A DNA stretch of 64,000 nucleotides, from assembly GCF_900108405.1 (NCBI RefSeq), contig NZ_FNXG01000003.1:255501-319500 (forward strand). Direction: 5' to 3'. Source of the DNA: Paracoccus alkenifer. Its GTDB lineage: Bacteria > Pseudomonadota > Alphaproteobacteria > Rhodobacterales > Rhodobacteraceae. Position 1 is the stretch's first letter. Each line of letters starts with the position of its first letter. Position numbers and translations under genes: made by a program. Below, one piece after another: positions 1 through 8,719 of the stretch. The notes beneath the pieces are model-generated. The model searched no databases. It had not been told where the DNA came from and worked only from the letters and a program-made list of their open reading frames with translations.

Positions 1-10
1 GGAACACGCG

Positions 11-979
11 ATGCTGCCCCCGATCCTGTCGAACCTGCGTATCCCCGTCGTCGCCTCGCCCATGTTCATCGTCTCGGGGCCGGAACTGGTCATCGCCCAG
101 TGCAAAGCGGGGATCGTCGGCTCGTTCCCCGCGCTGAACGCGCGCGAAAAGGACGGAGAGCCGCCGCTGCTCGACGCCTGGCTGACCCGCATCCGCGAGG
201 AACTCGACCGCCACAACCAGCAGAATCCCGATCGCCCGGCGGCGCCCTTTGCGGTCAACCAGATCGTCCACCGCTCGAACGCGCGGCTGGAACGCGACAT
301 CGAAATCTGCCACCGCCACAAGGTGCCGATCTGGATCACCAGCCTTGGCGCGCGGGTCGAGGTGAACGAGGCCGCCCATGACTGCGGCGGCATCAGCCTG
401 CACGACGTGATCAACGCGACCTTTGCCCGCAAGGCGCTGGAAAAGGGCGCGGACGGGCTGATCGCGGTGGCGGCGGGCGCGGGCGGCCATGCGGGTGTGC
501 AGTCGCCCTTTGCGCTGTTGCAGGAAATCCGGGCGTTCTTCGACGGGCCGCTGCTGCTGTCGGGCGCCATCGCCACCGGCCGCGCGGTGCTGGCCGCGCA
601 GGCGGCGGGCGCGGATCTGGCCTATATCGGCAGCCCCTTCATCGCCACGACCGAGGCGCACGCCGCCCCCGGTTACAAACAGATGATCGTGGACAGCAGC
701 GCCGAGGATGTCATCTACACCCCCGCCTTTACCGGCATCCCGGGGAACTATCTGAAACCCTCGATCCGCGCGGCGGGGATCGACCCCGACGGCCTGGGCG
801 ACGCCACCCCCGAGGCGATGGATTTCGGCAAGGACCAGCGCAAGGTCAAGGCATGGAGCGAGATCTGGGGCGCCGGGCAGGGCATCGGCGCGGTCGACGC
901 CATCCAGCCGGTGGCCGGGCTGGTCGAGCGGCTGGAATCCGAATATCTGGCCGCGCGGCGCGAACTGGCGCTGGCCTGA
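11..979 (+). CDS. Nitronate monooxygenase (2-nitropropane dioxygenase family)
   Basis: This 322-aa TIM-barrel flavoprotein would oxidise alkyl nitronates using FMN, a cytoplasmic detoxifying reaction known for the family. The residues seen are the barrel start ILSNLRIPVVASPMF (5-19), the AGGHAG flavin/substrate loop (157-162) and LSGAIATG (183-190), which matches the FMN phosphate-binding stretch. The length is normal for the class I family. Only 10 bases lie upstream in the window, so the start (ATG after GGAACACGCG) is likely but its RBS context is incomplete. The next gene converges on it across a hairpin-rich spacer. A specific substrate cannot be assigned. Confidence 0.88.
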   Translation: MLPPILSNLRIPVVASPMFIVSGPELVIAQCKAGIVGSFPALNAREKDGEPPLLDAWLTRIREELDRHNQQNPDRPAAPFAVNQIVHRSNARLERDIEICHRHKVPIWITSLGARVEVNEAAHDCGGISLHDVINATFARKALEKGADGLIAVAAGAGGHAGVQSPFALLQEIRAFFDGPLLLSGAIATGRAVLAAQAAGADLAYIGSPFIATTEAHAAPGYKQMIVDSSAEDVIYTPAFTGIPGNYLKPSIRAAGIDPDGLGDATPEAMDFGKDQRKVKAWSEIWGAGQGIGAVDAIQPVAGLVERLESEYLAARRELALA

Positions 980-996
980 CGGGCGGCGCGGCCGGA

Positions 997-1108
997 CCGG
1001 GGGTTTTCCACCCCCGGGCCACTGCCGTGGCCTTCCTCGCTGAAAACAGTCCACTGGACTGTTTTCCGGGCGCTCGAAAGCCCGGCGGATATTTCCGGCA
1101 AGATGAAG
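997..1108 (+). repeat. Composite hairpin repeat (GGATATTT family, copy A)
   Basis: Three parts are visible between two convergent genes. The first is a hairpin, CCGGGGGT (997-1004) and ACCCCCGG (1010-1017), with loop TTTCC. The second is a perfect 11-bp hairpin, GAAAACAGTCC (1042-1052) and GGACTGTTTTC (1056-1066), with loop ACT. The third is the GGATATTT core (1087-1094) followed by CAAGATGAAG (1099-1108). The first stem is identical to that at 24393-24413. The position suggests bidirectional transcription termination, but no U-run follows either stem. Confidence 0.8.
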
Positions 1109-1136
1109 GGGCGGCAGCTGCACCGCCCCTTGGGTT

Positions 1137-2615
1137 TCAATGCGAGTCGGCCTGGGCGGCGGCGCCGGAGATTTCCTGCTCGTCCACAGGGGCGGCGCCG
1201 TTCAGGAACCAGTTCAGCGCCACCGCGGCGACCGCGGCCAGCAGGATGCCGGAATGGGTCAGCACCCGGGTCGATTGCGGCAGCCACTGGTCGAAGCTGC
1301 CGGCGACCATCGGGATCATCCCCATGCCCAGCGACACCGCCACCACGAACAGATTGTTGCGGTTGCCGGCGAAATCCACGCGCGACAGCACGCGAATGCC
1401 GGTCGCCGCGACCATGCCGAACATCACCAGCCCGGCCCCGCCCAGCACCACGGTGGGCAGTGCCTCGACCAGCGCGCCCATCTTGGGGATCAGCCCCAGC
1501 ACCACCATGATCGCGCCCCCCGCCACGCAGACATGGCGCGAACGCACCCCGGTCACGCCGACCAGCCCGACGTTCTGGCTGAACGAGGTATAGGGAAAGG
1601 TGTTGAAGATCCCGCCCAGCAGCGTGCCGACCCCGTCCACCCGCAGCCCGGCCGCCAGCCGCGGCTGGTCGATCTTCTGGTCCACCATGTCGCCCAGCGC
1701 CAGGAACATGCCGGTCGATTCGATCATCACCACGATCATCACCATGGTCATGGTCAGGATCATCACCGGGTCAAAGCTGGGCATCCCGAAATGGAACGGC
1801 CGGATCGGTGCGAACCACGCGGCGGCGGCGACCTTGTCGAAATGCATCAGCCCCAGCGATGCGGCCAGGACGCCGCCGACCACGATCCCCACCAGCACCG
1901 CGATATTGGACAAAAAGCCCCGTGCCATCCGCGCGATCAGCATGATCGTTGCCAGCACGATCCCTGCGATCACCATGTTCATCGGCGCCGCGTAAAGCGG
2001 GTTGGGCACGCTGGGCGCCAGCGCCAGCCCGGCGGGCGCGCCGCCCTCGGACATGTGCTGTTCCAGCCACGCCTGCATCGCCGGGTCGACCAGCCGCGGC
2101 GCGGTCGGGCCCTGCGGCAGGCCGAAGATCCAGTTGATCCCGATCGGCATCAGGCTGACCCCGATCACCAGGATCACCGTTCCCGTCACCACCGGCGGAA
2201 AGAACCTCAGCATCCGGCTGACCAGCGGCGCCATCAGGATCGAGATCACCCCCGCCCCGATCACCGCGCCGAACAGCGCCCGCGCGCCCTCGATCCCCGG
2301 CATCGAGTTGGCGATGGCGACCATCGGCCCCACCGCGGCAAAGGTCACCCCCATCATCACCGGCATCCTGACCCCCAGCCACGGGCCCGCGCCCAGCGAC
2401 TGGATGATCGAGACCACCCCGCAGACGAACAGGTCGGCCGAGATCAGAAAGGCCACGTCCTCGGGCGGCAGCTGCAAGGCGCGGCCGACGATCAGCGGCA
2501 CGGCGATGGCGCCGGCATACATCACCAGCACATGTTGCAGCCCCAGCGCGAACAACCGCGGCGCGGGCAGTATTTCGTCGACCGGATGCGTTCCGGCCGG
2601 ATGGGTGCTGTGCAT
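1137..2615 (-). CDS. NCS2-family nucleobase permease (xanthine/uric acid/uracil type)
   Basis: This inner-membrane nucleobase:cation symporter of 492 aa has about a dozen hydrophobic segments. Two family signatures are visible: the first-helix stretch LGLQHVLVMYAG with its conserved His, and the nucleobase-ascorbate transporter motif QNVGLVGVTG in the second half (Q-N/E-x-G-x4-T-G). That motif favours purine (xanthine/urate) over uracil transport; this is inference. The ATG at 2615 follows AAAGAGGACACC, a good RBS. A longer in-frame reading to 2795 has a low-complexity, non-conserved N-terminus and is not used. It is divergent from an IclR-type regulator that may control it. Confidence 0.85.
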   Translation of the reverse strand: MHSTHPAGTHPVDEILPAPRLFALGLQHVLVMYAGAIAVPLIVGRALQLPPEDVAFLISADLFVCGVVSIIQSLGAGPWLGVRMPVMMGVTFAAVGPMVAIANSMPGIEGARALFGAVIGAGVISILMAPLVSRMLRFFPPVVTGTVILVIGVSLMPIGINWIFGLPQGPTAPRLVDPAMQAWLEQHMSEGGAPAGLALAPSVPNPLYAAPMNMVIAGIVLATIMLIARMARGFLSNIAVLVGIVVGGVLAASLGLMHFDKVAAAAWFAPIRPFHFGMPSFDPVMILTMTMVMIVVMIESTGMFLALGDMVDQKIDQPRLAAGLRVDGVGTLLGGIFNTFPYTSFSQNVGLVGVTGVRSRHVCVAGGAIMVVLGLIPKMGALVEALPTVVLGGAGLVMFGMVAATGIRVLSRVDFAGNRNNLFVVAVSLGMGMIPMVAGSFDQWLPQSTRVLTHSGILLAAVAAVALNWFLNGAAPVDEQEISGAAAQADSH

Positions 2616-2692
2616 GGTGTCCTCTTTGATGCAGGGCCGTTCTGGCCAGCTTTGCGCATCATGCTGAATCGGCAAAGGCTTTATTGCGCGTT

Positions 2693-2705
2693 TCCGCGAT
2701 GCGGA
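2693..2705. promoter_or_regulatory. Candidate operator: TCCGC-N3-GCGGA palindrome
   Basis: A perfect inverted repeat, TCCGC (2693-2697), GAT, GCGGA (2701-2705), lies in the 182-bp spacer between the divergent permease and IclR genes. IclR-family proteins bind short palindromes in such divergent spacers and often repress their own gene. The assignment is positional inference, and short GC palindromes can occur by chance in this base composition. Confidence 0.35.
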
Positions 2706-2797
2706 TGGGCCGGGGCAGGGGCACGCCCTGCGGACCCGTTGCGGCGGGGCCGGGTTTGCGGCAGCTTGCGCGGAACATGGCGCAAGCAGGGGCATCT

Positions 2798-3628
2798 ATG
2801 GAATCGACCTCTACCCGTCCGCGCGGGCGGCCATCAAGCGGGGGGCCTGCGGCGGGGTCTGCCGTGGTGGACCGGGCGCTGGCGCTGCTTGAGGTGCTGG
2901 CCGCGGGCGACGGCGCCACGCTGTCGGAATTGGGGCGGCGGCTGGGGCTGGCGCCCTCGACCACGCATCGGCTGCTGGCGGCGCTGGCGGCGCGGCGGCT
3001 GGTTGAGGCCGATCCCCTCACCCAGCTGTGGCACGTCGGGCCGGGGGCGTTCCGGCTGGGCGCGGCCTTTCTGCGCCGGGGCGGGCTGGCCGAGCGCGCC
3101 CGCCCGCTGATGGCGCAGCTGGCGGCCGACAGCGGCGAAACCGCGGTGCTGGCGGTGGCCGACGGCGACGCGGCGCTGGTGGTGGCCGAATCGCAGGCGG
3201 CGGGCTCGCTGCGGGTGGTGCTGCCGCCGGGCGCGCGGCTGGCCTATCACGCCACCGCGCCGGGCAAGGCGCTGATCGCGCATCTGCCGCTGGCACGGGT
3301 GCGGGCGCTGCTGGGCCAGGGCGCGTTGCCGGCGCTGACCCCGCGCAGCTTTACCGATCAGGGCGAGCTGACCGCCGAGCTGGCCACCCTGCGCCACGGC
3401 GGCTGGCTGGCTGAGCGGGGCGAATCCGTCCCCGGCCAAAGCGGCATCGCCGCCCCGGTATTCGGCGGCAGCGGCGATCCGGTGGCGGCGCTGGGGATCA
3501 TCGGCCCCTCGGTGCGGCTGGACGACGCGGCGCTGGCCCGGCTTGGCCCCGCCGTGGCCGCGGCCGCGGCCGGTCTGGGCGCCGCGCTTGGCGGCCCCGC
3601 CCTTTCCCCGCAAACCGGCAAGCGCTAG
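2798..3628 (+). CDS. IclR-family transcriptional regulator
   Basis: This 276-aa cytoplasmic DNA-binding repressor/activator has an N-terminal winged helix-turn-helix at about residues 24-75 (TLSELGRRLGLAPSTTHRLL is the recognition part) and a C-terminal IclR effector domain with LAYHATAPGKALIAHLP and a GIAAPVF stretch near the end. The start at 2798 follows CAGGGG with 6-7 bases spacing. An ATG at 2777 and an in-frame extension to 2684 are less likely. It is divergent from the nucleobase permease, so a purine-catabolism signal is a reasonable guess, but no ligand can be read from sequence. It ends 11 bp before the tsaE fusion gene and may be co-transcribed with it. Confidence 0.85.
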   Translation: MESTSTRPRGRPSSGGPAAGSAVVDRALALLEVLAAGDGATLSELGRRLGLAPSTTHRLLAALAARRLVEADPLTQLWHVGPGAFRLGAAFLRRGGLAERARPLMAQLAADSGETAVLAVADGDAALVVAESQAAGSLRVVLPPGARLAYHATAPGKALIAHLPLARVRALLGQGALPALTPRSFTDQGELTAELATLRHGGWLAERGESVPGQSGIAAPVFGGSGDPVAALGIIGPSVRLDDAALARLGPAVAAAAAGLGAALGGPALSPQTGKR

Positions 3629-3639
3629 GTTGCGCCGCG

Positions 3640-5109
3640 ATGGACAGCGCCCCCCAAGTGACCCGCCCGCTTTGCGTGATCGACAGCGCCGACGAGGCCC
3701 TGACCGCCGGGCTTGCCCGGGCGCTGGCCGCGGTGCTTGCCCCCGGTGATGTGCTGCTGCTGGACGGGCCGGTCGGCGCCGGCAAGACCCATTTCGCCCG
3801 CGCCCTGATCCGCGCCCGCCAGGGCGATGCCCCCGAGGACGTGCCCAGCCCCACCTTTACCCTTGTGCAGACCTATCTGGACGCGCGCGGGGTCGAGATC
3901 TGGCACGCCGATCTTTACCGTCTGACCGATGCGTCGGAACTGGTCGAGCTGGGGCTGGACGACGCAATGGACCACGCAATCGCGCTGATCGAGTGGCCCG
4001 ACCGGATGGCCCCGCCCCCGCCCGGCGCGCTGACCGTGACGCTGGCCACCACCGCCGACGAGCATCGCCGCATCACCCTGTCGGGCGCCCCTGCCCGCTG
4101 GGCGCATGTGCCGCGCATGGCGCAAATCGCGCAGTTCCTGCATGGCGCTGGCCGGGCGGGCGCGCGGGTCGAGCCGCTGGCGGGCGATGCCTCATCCCGC
4201 CGCTATTTCCGGCTGATCGGGGACAGCGGCACCGCGGTGCTGATGGATGATCCGACCAGCGACGGCGCGGCGGGCAGCGACATGGCCCGCTATCTGGCGA
4301 TGACCGACTGGCTGCGGGCGCACGGCTTTCATGCCCCTGAAATCCTTGCCCTTTCGGAACCCGAGGGCCTGCTGCTGGCCGAGGATCTGGGCGACGACCT
4401 GATCGCCCGCGTCCTTGACCGCGACCCCCAGGCGGCAGCGCCGGTCTATGACCGCATCGCCGATCTGGTGGCGCAACTGCACCAGCACGCTCCGCCCGGT
4501 TTCGTCCCGGCGCTGGACGGCCCGGCGCTGGCGCAGCAGTCGGAACTGTTCGCCGAGTGGTATCCCCCCACCACCGGCCGGCCCGGCGCGGGCGCAGGCG
4601 TCGCGCCCGCCATCGCCGCCCTGCACACGCAGCTTTGCGCCGATGCCGCCCCGGCGCTGTCCCTGCGCGACTTCCACGCGGAAAACCTTGTCTGGCGGGG
4701 CGACGCGCCCATCGGGCTGCTGGATTTTCAGGACGCGGTGGCGGTGCATCCGGCGTATGAGCTTGCCTCGGTCCTGCAAGACGCCCGCCGCGACGTGGCG
4801 CCCGAGACCGAGGAACGCGCGCTGACCCGCTATATCGCGGCCACCGGGCGGGACGAGGCGCGATTTCGCGCCGCCTATGCGCTGATGGGCGCGGCGCGGA
4901 ACCTGCGGATCATGGGCATCTTTACGCGGCTGTGCCTGCGCGACGGCAAGACCCGCTATCTGGATTTCATGCCGCGGGTCTGGGACGCCCTTGCCCGCGA
5001 CATCGCGCACCCGGCGCTGGCACCCTTGGCCGCGGCGCTGCGCGAGGTGCCGCCGCCCTCGCCCAAAATCATCGCCGCGCTGCGGGCGCGGGCAGGAAGC
5101 GTGAGATGA
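3640..5109 (+). CDS. TsaE ATPase fused to aminoglycoside-phosphotransferase-type sugar kinase
   Basis: A 489-aa two-domain protein. Residues 1-155 are TsaE (YjeE), the ATPase of the tRNA threonylcarbamoyladenosine complex: Walker A GPVGAGKT (43-50), SPTFTLVQTY (70-79), HADLYRL (89-95) and IEWPDR (118-123). Residues about 165-489 are an APH/choline-kinase fold like AmgK: GDASSRRYFR (182-191), the catalytic loop RDFHAENL (near 344-351) and the Mg-binding LLDFQDA (near 360). AmgK phosphorylates N-acetylmuramate at C1, and its usual partner MurU is the next gene, overlapping by ATGA. tsaE/kinase fusions are known in alphaproteobacteria. The kinase substrate is inferred from the neighbour. Confidence 0.88.
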   Translation: MDSAPQVTRPLCVIDSADEALTAGLARALAAVLAPGDVLLLDGPVGAGKTHFARALIRARQGDAPEDVPSPTFTLVQTYLDARGVEIWHADLYRLTDASELVELGLDDAMDHAIALIEWPDRMAPPPPGALTVTLATTADEHRRITLSGAPARWAHVPRMAQIAQFLHGAGRAGARVEPLAGDASSRRYFRLIGDSGTAVLMDDPTSDGAAGSDMARYLAMTDWLRAHGFHAPEILALSEPEGLLLAEDLGDDLIARVLDRDPQAAAPVYDRIADLVAQLHQHAPPGFVPALDGPALAQQSELFAEWYPPTTGRPGAGAGVAPAIAALHTQLCADAAPALSLRDFHAENLVWRGDAPIGLLDFQDAVAVHPAYELASVLQDARRDVAPETEERALTRYIAATGRDEARFRAAYALMGAARNLRIMGIFTRLCLRDGKTRYLDFMPRVWDALARDIAHPALAPLAAALREVPPPSPKIIAALRARAGSVR

Positions 5110-5786
5110 CCGACACCCTGATGCTGTTCGCCGCCGGCAAGGGCACCCGCATGGCACCCCTGACCGACACCACCCCCAAGCCGCTGATCCCGGTCGCCGG
5201 GCGGGCGCTGCTGGATCGCGCGCTGGATCTGGCGCGGGCGGGCGGCGCGCGGCGGATCGTGGTGAACATCCACCATCTGGGCGACCAGATCGCCCGGCAT
5301 CTTGCCGGCAGCGAGGTGCTGGTTTCAGATGAAACCGATCTGCTGCTGGAAACAGGCGGCGGGCTGCGCCGGGCGCTGCCGCTGCTGGGCGCCGGCCCCG
5401 TTCTGACGCTGAACCCCGATGCGGTCTGGACCGGCGCGAACCCGGTCGCCGCGCTGCGTGCCGCATGGGACGGCGCGCGCATGGACGCGCTGCTGATGCT
5501 GGTGCCGCTCGACCGCGCCCGCGGCCGCATCGGCGGCGGCGATTTCGCGCTGGACGGGGGCGGGCGGCTCAGACGCGGCGGCGATCTGGTCTATACCGGC
5601 TGCCAGATCATCAGGACCGAGGGGTTGGCGGCGATCCCTGAACAGGTCTTTTCGCTCAACCTGCTGTGGGACCGGCTACTGGCGCAAGGGCGGGTGTTCG
5701 GCATGGTCCACCCGGGCGAGTGGTGCGACGTGGGCCGCCCCGACTGCATCCCTCTGGCTGAAACGATGCTGGCCGGGGGCGCATGA
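5106..5786 (+). CDS. Sugar-1-phosphate nucleotidyltransferase, MurU-like
   Basis: A 226-aa NTP transferase. The signature at residues 8-30 (AAGKGTRM...PLTD...PKPLIPV) is the nucleotide-binding loop and catalytic Lys of this family, and LNPDAVW (around 98) supplies the metal-binding Asp. The length fits MurU, which makes UDP-MurNAc from MurNAc-1-phosphate in peptidoglycan recycling. The ATG at 5106 overlaps the TGA of the kinase gene, implying coupled translation. The pairing with an AmgK-like kinase supports the role; a different sugar nucleotide cannot be excluded. Its own stop overlaps the addB start. Confidence 0.8.
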   Translation: MTDTLMLFAAGKGTRMAPLTDTTPKPLIPVAGRALLDRALDLARAGGARRIVVNIHHLGDQIARHLAGSEVLVSDETDLLLETGGGLRRALPLLGAGPVLTLNPDAVWTGANPVAALRAAWDGARMDALLMLVPLDRARGRIGGGDFALDGGGRLRRGGDLVYTGCQIIRTEGLAAIPEQVFSLNLLWDRLLAQGRVFGMVHPGEWCDVGRPDCIPLAETMLAGGA

Positions 5787-8719
5787 TGCCCGCTCCGATC
5801 CACGGACTTTACGCCCTGCCCCCCGGCGCGAATTTCGCCGCCGGTTTCGTGCGCGGCCTGCTGGCCCGGATGCAGCCCCGCCCGCCCGAGGCGCTGGCCG
5901 CCACCACCGTCTGGTGCAACTCGGGCCACACGCTGCGGGCGATTGATACGGCGCTGCGGGTCAGCGGCCCGCTGCTGCTGCCCCGGCTACGGCTGATCGC
6001 GGAACTGGGCAGCGGCGCCGGGTTCGCGCCCCCCGCCCCGCCGCTGGCACGGCAGCTGGATCTGGCGCAGTTGGTCGCGCGCGCGCTGACCGGGGATGCG
6101 ACCGGGCAGTCGGTGCCGGTGCTCGCGGCCTCATTATCCGCGCTGATGGCCGAGATGCAGGCCGAGGGGCTGGGGCCGGAAGCGCTGGACCGCATCGACG
6201 CCGGCGCCCATGCCGCGCATTGGCAGCAGGCGCTGGCCTTTCTGCGCATCGCCGCCGGTTTTCACCTGGACGGCCCGCAAGTGGACCGCGAGGCACAGCA
6301 GCGCGCAGCGGCAGAGCGTCTGGCCGCCGACTGGCAGCAGGGGCTGAACCTGCCCGAGGGGCCGGTGATCGTGGCGGGCTCGACCGGCTCGCACGGGGCC
6401 ACGCGGCTGTTCATGCAGGCGGTGGCGGCGCTGCCGCAGGGCGCGGTGGTGCTGCCCGGCTATACCCCGATGCCAAGGGGCGCGGCCGCCGCCATGCACG
6501 AGGATCACCCGCAGGCCCGTTTCGCGCCGCTGGTCGCGGCCTGCGGGGAACCGGCGCCGTGGGACGACACGCCCGCCCCCGACCCCGCCCGCAATGCGCT
6601 GATGGCGCTGGCGCTGCGCCCCGCCCCCGTCACCGACCAATGGGTGGCCGAGGGGCCCTCGCTGGGCGATCTGCCCTTGGCCACCGACCGGATGACCCTG
6701 ATCGAGGCCGACAGCCCCGCGGCCGAGGCCAATGCGCTGGCCGCCCTGATCCGCGGCGCCGTGCATGAAAACCGACCCGTCACCCTGATCGCCGCCGACC
6801 GCAGCCTGACCCGGCGCGTGGCGGCGACGCTGGACCGCTGGGGGATCATCCCCGACGACAGCGCCGGGGTGCCGCTGCCGCTGACCGCCGCCGGGCTGTT
6901 CCTGCGCCATGTGGCGGAACTGCCGGGGCAGCCCTTTGGCATCGACAGCCTGCTGGTGCTGCTCAAGCACCCGCTGACCGCGACCGGCGCGGGGGACGAG
7001 GCACGGCGCGCCCATCTGCTGCACAGCCGAGAGCTGGAATTGCATCTGCGCCGCCACGGCCCGGCCTTTCCCGACGGCGCGGCGCTGCGGGCATGGGGGG
7101 CGCGGCCCGCGCGTGGATCGGGCGAGGCCAGCCCCGAACGCGCCGCATGGGCCGAGGTGATCGGCGCCGTGCTGGACGCAACCCTGCCGCTGATCGCCGA
7201 CCCGGGCCCGCTACCGCTGGCCGAACGCGCCGGCCGCCACCGCCGCATCGCCGAGGCTTGGGCCGCGGGCGCCGGCACCGCCGAGGCATCAAAGCTTTAC
7301 GCCGAGGCCGCGGGCGAGAAAGCCCGCGCCGTGCTGGACCATCTGGCCCTGCACGCGCCGCGCGGCCCAGCGATGACGGCGCGCGACTTTGCCCGGCTGC
7401 TGGCCGACCAGTTGCAGGCTCAGGCCGTGCGCATGGACGTGGCCGCGCATCCTCTGGTGCGCATCCGCGGCCCGCGAGAGGCGCGGACCGAGGCCACCGG
7501 GCTGGTGATCCTTGGCGGGCTGAACGAAGGCGGCTGGCCGCAGGCGCTGGACCCCGACCCCTGGCTCAGCCGCCCGATGCGGGCCGAAGCCGGGCTGACC
7601 CTGCCCGAACGCCGCATCGGGCTGGCCGCGCATGATTTCCAGATCGCCATCGCGGCGCCGCAGGTGGTGCTCAGCCGCGCGCGCCGCAGTGACGAGGCCG
7701 AGACGATCCCCTCGCGCTGGCTCAACCGCTTGGTGAACCTGCTGGGCGGGCTGCCGGCGCAAGGGGGGCCGCAGGCGCTGGCCCTGATGCGCGCGCGCGG
7801 GCAGGTCTGGCTGGCCCGCGCCCGCGCCATCGAGGCCCCGGCTGATACCGATCTTGCCCCCCCCGCGCCGCGCCCCTCGCCCCGCCCTCCGGCCCCCGCG
7901 CTGCGCGAATTGTCGGTGACGGCAGTGCAAACGCTGATCCGCGACCCTTACGCGATCTATGCGCGGCAGGTGCTGGGGCTGTCGCCGCTGGACCCGCTGC
8001 GCCCCGAACCCGACGCCGCCGAGCGCGGCAATGTGCTGCACGCGATCATCCAGCGCTTTCTGACCCCGCCGCCATCCCCGCAGGATTCGCCGCAAGCGTT
8101 GCAGGACCGGCTGCTTGCAGCCGCCGACGAGGTGCTGGCGGCGCAGGTGCCGTGGCCCACCAGCCGCCTGTTCTGGCGCGCCCGCATCGGCGGCATCGCC
8201 GCGCAGCTGTGCCGCGACGAACACGCGCGGCTGCAACAGGGCGCGCCGCTGGCGGTGGAGACCCGGCACCGGCTGGCGGTCGCCGGGCTGGACTTTACCC
8301 TGACCGCGAAACCCGACCGCATCGACCGGCTGCATGACGGGGCGGCGGTGATCTATGACTATAAATCCGGCACCCCCGCGACCCGCCCGCAGATCCTGCA
8401 ATTCGACAAGCAACTGCCGCTGACCGCCGCCATGGCCGAACGCGGCGCCTTTGGCGAACCGATGAGCGTGGCCGACCTGCGCCATATCCGGCTGGGCGGC
8501 GAGGGCGAGACCCGCAGCCACGGCTGGGACGACGAGATGCAGGCGACATGGGACCAGTTCGTCGCGCTGATCTCGGCCTATTTGCGCGGCGAATACGGCT
8601 TTACCGCCCGCCGCGCGATGGAACGGGTGACCCATGGTTCCGACTATGACCACCTGTCGCGCCTTGGCGAGTGGTCGGAATCCGACCCTCCGCAACCGCA
8701 AGAGGTGGGCCATGGCTGA
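5783..8719 (+). CDS. addB: AddB, nuclease/helicase-like subunit of the AddAB recombination complex
   Basis: A 978-aa protein of the alphaproteobacterial AddB type. With AddA it resects double-strand breaks for RecA loading, replacing RecBCD. The C-terminal RecB-type nuclease motif VIYDYKSG lies near residue 857 (Asp and Lys of D-x-K). The N-terminal half is an inactivated helicase-like region with no Walker A seen, as is typical of alphaproteobacterial AddB. It starts at an ATG overlapping the TGA of the preceding gene and overlaps addA by 8 bp, so both subunits are probably made in step. Length is normal for the family. Confidence 0.92.
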   Translation: MMPAPIHGLYALPPGANFAAGFVRGLLARMQPRPPEALAATTVWCNSGHTLRAIDTALRVSGPLLLPRLRLIAELGSGAGFAPPAPPLARQLDLAQLVARALTGDATGQSVPVLAASLSALMAEMQAEGLGPEALDRIDAGAHAAHWQQALAFLRIAAGFHLDGPQVDREAQQRAAAERLAADWQQGLNLPEGPVIVAGSTGSHGATRLFMQAVAALPQGAVVLPGYTPMPRGAAAAMHEDHPQARFAPLVAACGEPAPWDDTPAPDPARNALMALALRPAPVTDQWVAEGPSLGDLPLATDRMTLIEADSPAAEANALAALIRGAVHENRPVTLIAADRSLTRRVAATLDRWGIIPDDSAGVPLPLTAAGLFLRHVAELPGQPFGIDSLLVLLKHPLTATGAGDEARRAHLLHSRELELHLRRHGPAFPDGAALRAWGARPARGSGEASPERAAWAEVIGAVLDATLPLIADPGPLPLAERAGRHRRIAEAWAAGAGTAEASKLYAEAAGEKARAVLDHLALHAPRGPAMTARDFARLLADQLQAQAVRMDVAAHPLVRIRGPREARTEATGLVILGGLNEGGWPQALDPDPWLSRPMRAEAGLTLPERRIGLAAHDFQIAIAAPQVVLSRARRSDEAETIPSRWLNRLVNLLGGLPAQGGPQALALMRARGQVWLARARAIEAPADTDLAPPAPRPSPRPPAPALRELSVTAVQTLIRDPYAIYARQVLGLSPLDPLRPEPDAAERGNVLHAIIQRFLTPPPSPQDSPQALQDRLLAAADEVLAAQVPWPTSRLFWRARIGGIAAQLCRDEHARLQQGAPLAVETRHRLAVAGLDFTLTAKPDRIDRLHDGAAVIYDYKSGTPATRPQILQFDKQLPLTAAMAERGAFGEPMSVADLRHIRLGGEGETRSHGWDDEMQATWDQFVALISAYLRGEYGFTARRAMERVTHGSDYDHLSRLGEWSESDPPQPQEVGHG

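Noticed and set aside
1140..3110. 656-aa forward reading frame opposite the permease gene
   Set aside because: Rich in His/Gln/Arg/Pro with no domain, a typical antisense artefact of high-GC codon bias. The minus-strand permease has clear family motifs.
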